DNA of 8,002 bases, from assembly GCA_016198885.1 (NCBI GenBank), contig JACQHV010000033.1, positions 1 through 8,002 on the forward strand, read 5' to 3'. The notes beneath the pieces were generated by a model, which was not told where the DNA came from, made no database searches, and was given only the letters and a program-made list of their open reading frames with translations. The stretch comes from Gammaproteobacteria bacterium. Its GTDB lineage: Bacteria; Pseudomonadota; Gammaproteobacteria; Eutrophobiales; Eutrophobiaceae. The translations under genes were made by a program, and so were the position numbers. This document shows positions 1 to 6,343 of the stretch, one piece after another. Each line of letters starts with the position of its first letter. The stretch's first letter is position 1.

Positions 1-954
1 AATCTTCATGATGCTTTTTGGGCTTGCCCCAATCGTTCTCAGAACAGCAATATCGGCCTGTTTGTCAGTAACCACCATGACCAGTGTCGAGATGATATTA
101 AATGCGGCCACAGCTACGATCAGAGTCAATATGACAAACATCACTGTCTTTTCGGTCTTTAACGCGCGGAAAAAATTTGCGTGTTGCTGTGTCCAGTCAG
201 TAACCCAGTATTGTCCGGGCAACTCTTTGACAATTTCCCTGCTAATAAGAGGCGCATTGAATATATTGTCAGTTTTTATCCGTATCCCTGTTGCACCATT
301 GCTGCGAAACAGGAGCCTGGCATCTTCAATGTGAATCAAGGCCAACGCGCTATCAAATTCATGCATCCCGATTTGGAATATTCCAACCACAGTAAAGCGT
401 TTTAATCGCGGCAGAACACCCGCAGGTGTTACATTGGCCTGCGGAGCGATCAGTGTAATTTTATCTCCGACACCCACACCCAAGGCATTGGCCATTTCAA
501 CCCCGATAATCATATTGAAATTGCCCGGTTGAAGATTTGCGAAGCTGCCGGCAATCATTCGTTCAGCAATTACGGAAACCCTGGGTTCTTCTTCAGGCAA
601 GATCCCGCGGATTATCGTGCCATTGACACTCTGGCCAAACGTCAACATTCCTTCAGCCTGGAAAAATGGCGCAATACCATCAATGGCAGGATGATGTTTT
701 ATCTTATCGGCAAGTGTCCTCCAGTCTTCCAGTGCCATGCCACGTTTAACAATCGTGGCATGTGATGCCATGCCAAGAATGCGGTCAGTCAGTTCCTTTT
801 CAAATCCATTCATTACGGACAATACTGTAATCAGGGCCATTACGCCCAATGCTACACCCGCCATGGAAGTCAGTGAAATGAATGAAATAAAATGGTTGCG
901 GCGTTTGGCACGGACATAACGCAGTCCGATAAATGCTTCGAATGGTTTATACAT
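1..954 (-). CDS. lolC: Lipoprotein-releasing ABC transporter inner-membrane subunit LolC (LolC/LolE family), 3' part outside the window
   Basis: This is the permease subunit that, with the ATPase LolD, extracts outer-membrane-destined lipoproteins from the inner membrane and hands them to LolA. I translated the minus strand by hand: 318 codons are open from the ATG at 954 to the window edge, against roughly 415 residues in the family, so the last quarter is missing. The N-terminus begins MYKPFEAFIGLRYVRAKRR, followed by the first membrane segment (about residues 22-48, ending VLSVMNGFEKEL). A large periplasmic domain follows, then a second membrane segment (about 271-295, core LIVAVAAFNIIS) and the cytoplasmic coupling motif DKQADIAVLRTIGAS, both hallmarks of LolC/LolE. 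An in-frame TAA at 966-964 leaves no upstream start. No Shine-Dalgarno sequence precedes the ATG. The LolC-like opening fits LolC better than LolE, but a single-subunit LolF system cannot be excluded. lolD would be expected just beyond the left edge. Confidence 0.9.
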   Translation of the reverse strand, partial: MYKPFEAFIGLRYVRAKRRNHFISFISLTSMAGVALGVMALITVLSVMNGFEKELTDRILGMASHATIVKRGMALEDWRTLADKIKHHPAIDGIAPFFQAEGMLTFGQSVNGTIIRGILPEEEPRVSVIAERMIAGSFANLQPGNFNMIIGVEMANALGVGVGDKITLIAPQANVTPAGVLPRLKRFTVVGIFQIGMHEFDSALALIHIEDARLLFRSNGATGIRIKTDNIFNAPLISREIVKELPGQYWVTDWTQQHANFFRALKTEKTVMFVILTLIVAVAAFNIISTLVMVVTDKQADIAVLRTIGASPKSIMKI

Positions 955-962
955 GGGCGGGC

Positions 963-968
963 ATTATA
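963..968 (-). promoter_or_regulatory. Perfect -10 hexamer TATAAT close to the lolC start
   Basis: On the minus strand TATAAT occupies 968-963, only 8 nt upstream of the lolC ATG (954-952). No good -35 hexamer lies 16-18 bp further upstream; the best-spaced sequence there is ACATCG. If the hexamer is used, transcription would begin at about 956, giving a leader of 0-3 nt. A second, weaker hexamer, CATAAT at 984-979, would give a leader of about 18 nt that still lacks a Shine-Dalgarno sequence. The assignment is inferred from sequence match and position. Confidence 0.4.
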
Positions 969-1000
969 ACGTAAAATCATTATGCCGATGTGACCCTGGT

Positions 1001-1024
1001 TTTTACCGGGAAATCCCGATAAAA
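1001..1024. repeat. 24-nt dyad symmetry, 11-bp arms with a 2-nt centre
   Basis: The arms TTTTACCGGGA (1001-1011) and TCCCGATAAAA (1014-1024) are complementary at 10 of 11 positions, the exception being C1006 with A1019. The centre is AA. The site lies between the divergent lolC and tsaB starts, about 47 nt upstream of the lolC ATG. The geometry would suit a dimeric regulator or a short hairpin. It is not followed by a T-run in either direction that would make a convincing terminator. The function is unknown. Confidence 0.5.
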
Positions 1025-1033
1025 GTAATTCAA

Positions 1034-1117
1034 GCTGAATCCAGCAGTCTGGATTCAGAAGTCGCAATCCAGAATATTTAACTCCTGACTTCTGTCTCCA
1101 GTCTCCTGAATCTGTGA
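1034..1117. repeat. Degenerate repeat cluster upstream of tsaB
   Basis: This 84-nt stretch is built from a few short words used repeatedly. CTGAATC occurs at 1035-1041 and 1106-1112, with its complement GATTCAG at 1052-1058. AATCCAG occurs at 1038-1044 and 1066-1072. CAGAAGTC (1056-1063) pairs with GACTTCTG (1087-1094). CTCCTGA occurs at 1082-1088 and 1103-1109, a 21-nt period. It looks like a decayed intergenic repeat or a 5' leader with alternative foldings. No coding sense was found in it. Confidence 0.4.
1035..1058. repeat. Perfect 10-bp inverted repeat with a 4-nt loop
   Basis: CTGAATCCAG (1035-1044) and CTGGATTCAG (1049-1058) are exact reverse complements separated by CAGT. The hairpin lies in the lolC/tsaB intergenic region, centred 34 bp from the neighbouring dyad at 1001-1024. 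Its right arm can instead pair with a second AATCCAG at 1066-1072, so two exclusive foldings are possible. No U-tract follows on either strand, so it is not a typical intrinsic terminator. Confidence 0.55.
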
Positions 1118-1128
1118 CATTAAACAAT

Positions 1129-1132
1129 GGAG
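1129..1132 (+). promoter_or_regulatory. Ribosome binding site that decides the tsaB start
   Basis: GGAG at 1129-1132 lies 8 nt upstream of the GTG at 1141. It supports initiation there rather than at an in-frame GTG at 1114, which has no comparable site and would add nine residues not seen in the family. Confidence 0.6.
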
Positions 1133-1140
1133 TAAATAAC

Positions 1141-1809
1141 GTGAAACTTCTTGCGCTAGACACTTCCACAGAAGCATGTTCGGCCGCGCTCTATGTGAAC
1201 GGCGAAACAATATCACGTTTTGAACTGGCCCCACGCCGTCATGCTGAATTGATCCTGCCCATGATTGATGATGTGCTGTCTGAGGCAGAATTTTCACTTA
1301 AACAACTGGATGCCCTCGGTTTTGGCCGGGGCCCTGGCGCTTTCACTGGTGTTCGCATTGCCACGTCAATTACACAGGGTCTAGCCTTTGCCACTGACTT
1401 GCCGGTGGTGCCTGTTTCCTCTCTGGCAGCCCTGGCACAAGGTACAAAAGACAAGGCTGATTATATTATTGCTGCCATTGATGCACGAATGAGAGAGATT
1501 TATTACGGTATCTATCGAATTAATAAGCAAGGCATCGTCGAATTAAATGGCGAGGAACATGTGTGTTCACCAGACAAGGTTAATATCCCGGAATCAATTA
1601 CGTCTTGTTATGGAGCAGGTACCGGCTGGTTACACTATGAAAAAATATTAGCAGGACGTTCAGAAAAAAAGCTGCTGGGCTTCGATGGTGATCGATATCC
1701 CAATGCTATAGATATAGCAACGCTCGCCGTTGCAGCTTTCAATCAAGGCGGTGCCGTGCCCCTAGATCGGATATTGCCAGTATATTTGCGCGATAACGTT
1801 ACAGGATAG
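1141..1809 (+). CDS. tsaB: tRNA threonylcarbamoyladenosine biosynthesis protein TsaB
   Basis: TsaB (YeaZ) is the scaffolding partner of TsaD and TsaE in the cytoplasmic complex that transfers a threonylcarbamoyl group to A37 of ANN-decoding tRNAs, forming t6A. The 222-residue product fits the family (about 230). The N-terminus MKLLALDTSTEACSAAL is the ASKHA-fold opening strand. RRHAELILPMIDDVL (about 32-46) and GRGPGAFTGVR (62-72) are family signatures, and the C-terminus ends with the usual PVYLRDNVT. GTG at 1141 was chosen because the family begins with this M-K-L-L-A-L-D-T-S segment and because GGAG stands 8 nt upstream. The gene is divergent from lolC and converges on cpdA with only 28 bp between the stop codons. 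TsaB itself is a degenerate, non-catalytic paralogue of TsaD. Confidence 0.95.
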   Translation: MKLLALDTSTEACSAALYVNGETISRFELAPRRHAELILPMIDDVLSEAEFSLKQLDALGFGRGPGAFTGVRIATSITQGLAFATDLPVVPVSSLAALAQGTKDKADYIIAAIDARMREIYYGIYRINKQGIVELNGEEHVCSPDKVNIPESITSCYGAGTGWLHYEKILAGRSEKKLLGFDGDRYPNAIDIATLAVAAFNQGGAVPLDRILPVYLRDNVTG

Positions 1810-1837
1810 CCACTATAACTCATTGATTCCTTGGTAA

Positions 1838-2620
1838 TCATATTCTAAAAACGTCAGTGATAATCTCCCCTGATGCCAGCAATTTTAATCGTCTGTAACC
1901 CGCCTGTTTATCATCCTTGATATAACGCTCCGTCCCGGGCGTGAACTGAACGCAGGTAGATGGTGACGACATTAATAATACGTTCTTGCGAGTCATCATG
2001 AATTCCTGATGGACATGACCCCAGAGTATTCCTCTGACATGAGAATACTTATCGATCACCGCAAAAAATTCGGCCGGATTGTCCAGGCCCATCTTATCCA
2101 TCCAGGGACTGTCTATGGGTACAGGAGGATGATGCAGACAGATAAGTACATGCTTGTTTTTATATTGATTAAGCCGTTGATCCAGCATATCGAGTTCCTC
2201 TACATCAAGATGCCCTGCATGTGTATTCAATAAAAAAGTATCAAGCATGAGTATGAGCCAGTAATTAGTAATTATGGAATTTAAAATTTTAATATTTTCA
2301 TTGCACAGTATTTGATACATCAATTCCGGCGCATCATGATTACCCGGAAGGCAAAATACCGGCGATTGAATTTTTCCCAGTACGACCGATAGCCTCTCAT
2401 AGGCGGTTGGAACCGGATCATGAACAAGATCACCCGTGACCAATATCGCATCAGTTGGCCAGCATTGCGCCCTTGCATGTGCTATCACCTGTTCCAGTGA
2501 CGCCATCGTGTCAATTCCGTCAAAGGTATGATCTTGAGAGGCAAAGATATGTGTATCTGTAAACTGTATCAGTTCTACATAATCTTCATGATGCTGCTTG
2601 AGTATGATTGAATCTTGCAT
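1838..2620 (-). CDS. cpdA: 3',5'-cyclic AMP phosphodiesterase CpdA (Icc family)
   Basis: This calcineurin-like metallophosphoesterase hydrolyses cAMP to AMP in the cytoplasm and so tunes cAMP-CRP signalling. All metal-ligand motifs are present in the 260-residue protein: DTH (22-24), GDLVHD (63-68), GNHD (93-96), HHPP (163-166) and GHVH (201-204). The segment SSPSTCVQFTPG (219-229) and the closing segment ending GYRRLKL (241-247) match CpdA closely, and the length is near the 275 residues of the E. coli enzyme. The ATG at 2620 is preferred over a TTG one codon upstream; no strong Shine-Dalgarno sequence is visible. The gene converges on tsaB and is divergent from the methyltransferase at 2700. 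Assignment to the family is secure; cAMP as substrate is inferred from overall similarity to CpdA rather than from a diagnostic residue. Confidence 0.9.
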   Translation of the reverse strand: MQDSIILKQHHEDYVELIQFTDTHIFASQDHTFDGIDTMASLEQVIAHARAQCWPTDAILVTGDLVHDPVPTAYERLSVVLGKIQSPVFCLPGNHDAPELMYQILCNENIKILNSIITNYWLILMLDTFLLNTHAGHLDVEELDMLDQRLNQYKNKHVLICLHHPPVPIDSPWMDKMGLDNPAEFFAVIDKYSHVRGILWGHVHQEFMMTRKNVLLMSSPSTCVQFTPGTERYIKDDKQAGYRRLKLLASGEIITDVFRI

Positions 2621-2623
2621 CAA

Positions 2624-2699
2624 TTTATTCTTGTCTTATACAGAGTGAATTGCCATAGTTAAATACCGTATATAAAGACGATTGAACTGCATTAATAAA
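2624..2699. promoter_or_regulatory. Divergent promoter region between cpdA and the O-methyltransferase gene
   Basis: This AT-rich spacer must hold the start signals of both flanking genes. Rightward, TTGCCA (2650-2655) and TATAAA (2671-2676) resemble -35 and -10 boxes but are only 15 bp apart. Leftward, TATAAG (2640-2635) with TTTAAC (2663-2658) gives a 17-bp spacer but a poor -35. The boxes are weak matches, so only the general promoter location is supported. Confidence 0.3.
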
Positions 2700-3362
2700 A
2701 TGTCAAGAAAGACCATAAATCTTACTGATGACCTGTATGCCTATCTTCTTTCGATATCTCTGCAGGAATCGGCCATTCAACGTGAATTACGCGAAGAAAC
2801 TGCCAAACATCCCATGGCCATGATGCAAATTGCCCCGGAACAGGGACAGTTCATGGCGTTACTGATTCAGTTAATTAATGCAAAAAATATCATCGAGATT
2901 GGTGTCTTTACCGGTTATAGCACGCTTTGCATGGCAATGGCATTGCCGGATGACGGCCGAATAATCGCCTGTGATATCAACGAAGATTACACAAATATTG
3001 CCGGCAAATATTGGCAAAAAGCAGGTGTTGCCGGAAAGATAGAACTTAGACTGGCACCTGCCATAGAAATCATGGATGAATTGTTAGACAGGGGACAGGC
3101 AGGCCACTATGATTTTGTTTTTATTGATGCGGAAAAAAGTGAATACCTGGATTATTACGAGCGAGCACTGAAATTATTGCGGCCAGGCGGTTTGATCACA
3201 ATCGATAATGTGCTCTGGTCAGGCAAACCGGCAAATCCAGAAGAACTGGACAAGGATACCGTCGCCATTCGCGATTTTAATAAACGGCTTTTTAAAGATA
3301 CAAGGGTTAATATAAGTCTACTGCCAATCGCTGACGGTCTGACACTGGCCCTTAAACTTTAA
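2700..3362 (+). CDS. Class I SAM-dependent O-methyltransferase, caffeoyl-CoA OMT family
   Basis: The product is a 220-residue soluble enzyme expected to transfer a methyl group from SAM to a catechol-type hydroxyl using a divalent metal. Visible motifs are the SAM-binding loop EIGVFTGYS (66-74), the acidic end of strand 2 CDIN (91-94), the metal ligands in FIDAEK (D143 with K146) and in TIDN (D169, N170), and the conserved near-terminal PIADGLTLA (209-217). ATG at 2700 is preferred to an in-frame TTG at 2682 because MSRKTINLTDDLYAYLL is a normal family opening; no clear Shine-Dalgarno sequence precedes either. The gene stands alone, divergent from cpdA and convergent with yoaA, so context gives no substrate. 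Bacterial members are often annotated only as predicted O-methyltransferases, and I leave the symbol blank. Confidence 0.88.
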   Translation: MSRKTINLTDDLYAYLLSISLQESAIQRELREETAKHPMAMMQIAPEQGQFMALLIQLINAKNIIEIGVFTGYSTLCMAMALPDDGRIIACDINEDYTNIAGKYWQKAGVAGKIELRLAPAIEIMDELLDRGQAGHYDFVFIDAEKSEYLDYYERALKLLRPGGLITIDNVLWSGKPANPEELDKDTVAIRDFNKRLFKDTRVNISLLPIADGLTLALKL

Positions 3363-3366
3363 TAAC

Positions 3367-3386
3367 ACTGCTGCGCAGCAGTTTTG
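3367..3386. terminator. GC-rich palindrome between convergent genes, probable bidirectional terminator
   Basis: ACTGCTGCGCAGCAGT at 3367-3382 is a perfect 16-nt palindrome that can fold as a GC-rich hairpin. It is followed by TTTT (3382-3385) in the rightward direction and starts 5 nt after the methyltransferase stop. Read leftward it lies 15 nt after the yoaA stop, with an A-tract before and the weaker TGTTATT after. The rightward terminator is the better of the two; the T-run is short. Confidence 0.6.
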
Positions 3387-3396
3387 CATGAAGTTT

Positions 3397-5316
3397 TTAG
3401 TTATTCTGGTTGGCCGTATAAAAATCCTCGACATCAGTAATATTAGTTGAGATCTTCATTTCCGGCAGGCTATCAAGAAACACACGCCCGTAAGATTTCT
3501 CCATTATTCTCGGATCACAAATCATTATTACTCCATAATCATTCATGTCGCGAATCAGGCGCCCTGCACCTTGCTTCAGGTTAATCACTGCCTCTGGTAA
3601 CTGATAATCTATAAATGGATTTATGCCATTCTGTTGCATCTTTGCTGCGCGTGCCTTGAATACCGGATCATCAGGTGGCGCAAATGGCAATTTATCGATG
3701 ATAACGCAGGAAAGGGCCTGTCCCCTGACATCGACCCCCTCCCAAAAACTGCTGGTGCCCAGTAATACTGCATGCCGTGTTTTCCGGAAACGTTCCAGTA
3801 ATTCTGTCCGTGGCGCCTCACCCTGTATGAATACCGGATAATCGATACGATTGGTTATTAATTGTGCCGCATCCTGCAGGGCCCGGTGACTGGTAAAAAG
3901 CAGAAAGGCATGGCCCTGGCTCGCATGGATTACGGGCAAGGCGGCATTTATAACCCTGTCTGTGTAGTATGGTTCACGGGGATCGGGCATGCCGGGCGGC
4001 AGGTATAGCAATGCCTGACTCCTGTAATCAAAGGGGCTGGGCCAGGACTGCGCCTTCACATCAGTTAATCCCAGTTGACTGGTAAAATGAGTGAAATCAT
4101 TGCCAACTGCCAGTGTGGCAGAGGTATAGATGCAATTACACACCTGTTCAGCAAGACGTGTCTGGAAAATCCCGGAAATTTCAAGCGGCGTCTGATGTAA
4201 CAGAAATCCCTGCCCCCGTGTTTCCAGCCATTGAACGTAATCACCATTCTGATGTTCAAGGAAGGTATCCAGCAGATTCATGATACTTCCGCAGCGGCGC
4301 CAACAATTTTGCAATGATTGGGAACGTTGTGACATGTCACTTAATATATTTTCTACCGTCTGCAAGGTTTCACATATATTATTCAATGCAACATTGATAT
4401 TTTTCTCTTTTATGATCTCATGCCAGGCAATACGGTAATCCCTGTTGCCAAAGGCCAGACGTAATTTGCGTAATGCATTTTGCAATTTATCCAGAACATC
4501 CATAAACCCTTGTACATCTTTCGCATCACTGAGATAAGCAATACGACTGTCATTAATAAGTTCAATGAACTGGTGGCTGCTGAGCGTTTGACTGAAGAAC
4601 TCTACAGCCAGTTCAGGCAATTGATGAGCTTCATCAAAGATTATGGCATCGGCCTTTGGTAAAACCTGGCCGAAACCAGTTTCACGCAGTGATAAATCAG
4701 ACATCAGTAAATGGTGGTTTACAACGATTAACGTTGCTTCATTGGCCCTTCGCCTTGCCTTGAACACAAAGCAATCATTATAAAATTGGCATTCCTGCCC
4801 AAGACAGTTTTCGGTGGTAGAAGTAATTTGCGTTCGTAACTGAGATTCTTCTGATAGATCTGCAAGTTCTGTAAGATCACCGATGTCTGATTTTAATGCC
4901 CATTTCCTGATCATGATTAATTGCGTCTGCATTTTACTTGAAATGTTACCAATGTATTTCTCGGACTGTTCCAGTCTAAGCATACATAGATAATTAGTCC
5001 GCCCTTTTAACAAAGCGGTTATGACTGGCAGACCAAGTGCTTTGCGCACAACTGGTAGATCTTTGTAGTATAATTGATCCTGCAGATGTTTGGTGCCGGT
5101 CGAAATGATAATTTTCTTTCCGGATATCAATGCAGGTACAAGATAGGCGAATGTCTTACCAGTCCCTGTACCCGCCTCGCATATTAACGATTCACGATCT
5201 TCCAGCGCCTGCGCAATTGACTCTGCAAGTTCCTGCTGCTGTTCACGAACTGCAAAATCATCAATATACGCAGCTAATGGACCGTCTTTAGAAAGGATTT
5301 CTGCGGGACTTAACAA
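3397..5316 (-). CDS. yoaA: ATP-dependent DNA helicase YoaA (DinG/XPD-like, iron-sulfur)
   Basis: This is a superfamily 2 helicase related to DinG and XPD, implicated in repair of stalled or damaged replication forks. The 639-residue length matches E. coli YoaA (about 636) rather than the longer DinG. Walker A is AGTGTGKT (48-55). Four cysteines, C111, C171, C176 and C182, are spaced as the 4Fe-4S cluster ligands. DEAH lies at 228-231, YTSATL at 397-402, TSSFWEGVDVRG at 521-532, and motif VI QGAGRLIRD at 582-590. The start is TTG at 5316: the only frame-compatible upstream sequence ends in a TAG at 5331-5329, an AGAGAG sequence precedes the TTG by 6 nt, and the family needs the DGPLAAYIDDFAVREQQ segment that follows. 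A nearby ATG at 5321 is out of frame. It is the third gene after efp and epmA, 24 nt beyond epmA. It carries PPG (440-442) and APPD (546-549). Confidence 0.93.
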   Translation of the reverse strand: MLSPAEILSKDGPLAAYIDDFAVREQQQELAESIAQALEDRESLICEAGTGTGKTFAYLVPALISGKKIIISTGTKHLQDQLYYKDLPVVRKALGLPVITALLKGRTNYLCMLRLEQSEKYIGNISSKMQTQLIMIRKWALKSDIGDLTELADLSEESQLRTQITSTTENCLGQECQFYNDCFVFKARRRANEATLIVVNHHLLMSDLSLRETGFGQVLPKADAIIFDEAHQLPELAVEFFSQTLSSHQFIELINDSRIAYLSDAKDVQGFMDVLDKLQNALRKLRLAFGNRDYRIAWHEIIKEKNINVALNNICETLQTVENILSDMSQRSQSLQNCWRRCGSIMNLLDTFLEHQNGDYVQWLETRGQGFLLHQTPLEISGIFQTRLAEQVCNCIYTSATLAVGNDFTHFTSQLGLTDVKAQSWPSPFDYRSQALLYLPPGMPDPREPYYTDRVINAALPVIHASQGHAFLLFTSHRALQDAAQLITNRIDYPVFIQGEAPRTELLERFRKTRHAVLLGTSSFWEGVDVRGQALSCVIIDKLPFAPPDDPVFKARAAKMQQNGINPFIDYQLPEAVINLKQGAGRLIRDMNDYGVIMICDPRIMEKSYGRVFLDSLPEMKISTNITDVEDFYTANQNN

Positions 5317-5322
5317 ACCATG

Positions 5323-5330
5323 CTCTCTCT
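5323..5330 (-). promoter_or_regulatory. Ribosome binding site supporting the TTG start of yoaA
   Basis: AGAGAGAG on the minus strand (5330-5323) lies 6 nt upstream of the TTG at 5316. It resembles the AGAGAG that precedes efp in the same transcription direction. It supports TTG as the initiator, since there is no in-frame ATG between the upstream stop and the conserved N-terminal segment. Confidence 0.5.
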
Positions 5331-5340
5331 ATTTTACCTG

Positions 5341-6300
5341 TCATGCCCTGTCAACAGGAAAGGCAATGACCAGATTGATGTCATCATATCCTTTAATTAC
5401 CATGAGCAAACGATCTATGCCTATCGCCACTCCTGCGCATTCCGGCAGACCGGATATCATGGCGTCCAATAATCGTTGATCAATTATATGATCTGTTTTA
5501 CCTGTCTGGCTGTTATACCGTGCTTCCTGCTCAAAACGCTTCCTTTGCTCACTCACATCACATAATTCATTAAACCCATTGGCAATCTCGATGCCTGATA
5601 TAAACAGCTCAAAACGCTCTGCCTGTGGTGGAACACTATTATTCAATTTAGCCAATGCACATTGACAGGCAGGATAATCATAAATAAATGTAGGTTGATC
5701 ATGACCAAGATTCGGGGCGATTTTGTTGCTGAATATAAAATCCAGTAACACCGATTTTTCATTGGCCGCTGTATGCAAACCGCCCTTTTTTGCCACTTTC
5801 TGCAGCTCAACCATATTTATTTGATGGGGATCGATTCCGGTAAAGTCATCAAATACATCACCATAACTCATGCGTATTGTCTGTTTGAAACCCAGCCTGT
5901 GGATCAATTCACCAACCTCATCCATCAAGTTATGATAATCATAACCAGGTCGATACCACTCCAGTAATGTAAATTCCGGATTATGGAGTTTTCCGGATTC
6001 ATAATCACGAAAGACATGGATAATCTGGTAGATTGGACCTGAACCGGCAGCAAGCAAACGTTTCATTGCATATTCAGGTGAGGTATGCAGATAGAGTTTT
6101 TCCTCCCCAGGTTGATTCGGCTTATGAAAGTTGATACTAAAACTTTGAATATTTGGATCACTCACTGCTGAATGAATTAATACCGGAGTCTCCACTTCAA
6201 GTATGACGTGCTTTGCCATAAATTCCCGTATCTGGCTCAGCACTTGTGCACGCAAACCCAGTATCTCAAGTGATGCGCTGGGCTGCCAGTCAGTGATCAT
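5341..6300 (-). CDS. epmA: Elongation factor P-(R)-beta-lysine ligase EpmA
   Basis: EpmA (PoxA/GenX/YjeA) is a truncated class II lysyl-tRNA synthetase paralogue lacking the anticodon-binding domain. It activates (R)-beta-lysine with ATP and attaches it to Lys34 of EF-P. The 319 residues agree with about 325 in E. coli. Visible are motif 1 around EVETPVL (35-41), TSPEYAMKRLLAAG (73-86), motif 2 FRDYESGKLHNPEF (97-110) continuing into LLEWYRP, ELFISGIEIANGFNEL (231-246), motif 3 GVAIGIDRL (290-298), and the terminal AFPVDRA. In motif 3 the Ala at 292 stands where LysRS has Gly, the EpmA-type residue linked to beta-lysine preference. Motif 2 reads FRDYE where E. coli has FRNEE; this position varies in the family. 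The ATG at 6300 is 43 nt beyond efp, and yoaA follows 24 nt after the stop, so an efp-epmA-yoaA operon is likely. Confidence 0.95.
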   Translation of the reverse strand: MITDWQPSASLEILGLRAQVLSQIREFMAKHVILEVETPVLIHSAVSDPNIQSFSINFHKPNQPGEEKLYLHTSPEYAMKRLLAAGSGPIYQIIHVFRDYESGKLHNPEFTLLEWYRPGYDYHNLMDEVGELIHRLGFKQTIRMSYGDVFDDFTGIDPHQINMVELQKVAKKGGLHTAANEKSVLLDFIFSNKIAPNLGHDQPTFIYDYPACQCALAKLNNSVPPQAERFELFISGIEIANGFNELCDVSEQRKRFEQEARYNSQTGKTDHIIDQRLLDAMISGLPECAGVAIGIDRLLMVIKGYDDINLVIAFPVDRA

Positions 6301-6343
6301 TGATAATCATCAAAAAAGTCAAATCCCGGTGCATTATTAATCT

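Noticed and set aside
97..110. Residues 97-110 of EpmA: FRDYE in motif 2 as a catalytic defect (FRNEE in E. coli)
   Set aside because: The coordinates here are residue numbers of the gene at 5341-6300. EpmA homologues vary at the fourth position while keeping the following Glu, so this looks like normal variation.
1..954. The left-edge gene as a MacB/FtsX-type permease
   Set aside because: The MYKPFEAFIGLRY opening, the VLSVMNGFEKEL segment and the FNIIS...DKQADIAVLRTIGAS region are specific to LolC/LolE.
1114..1140. An N-terminal extension of TsaB from GTG 1114
   Set aside because: It adds nine residues not typical of the family, and the GGAG site fits the GTG at 1141.
870..1297. Open frames on the minus strand across the lolC start, the intergenic region and the start of tsaB
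   Set aside because: They overlap two well-supported genes, contain no recognised domain and have no start signal. They are chance open frames.
1824..1840. TGATT-N7-AATCA as a terminator between tsaB and cpdA
   Set aside because: The stem is only five AT-rich pairs with no T-run, and it overlaps the cpdA stop codon.
3397..5316. The helicase as DinG proper
   Set aside because: The length of 639, the cysteine pattern and the motif wording follow YoaA; DinG is longer (about 716 in E. coli).
6301..6343. A T-rich run after efp as an intrinsic terminator
   Set aside because: On the minus strand there is a run of six T residues but no GC-rich stem before it. The gap is short and consistent with an operon.
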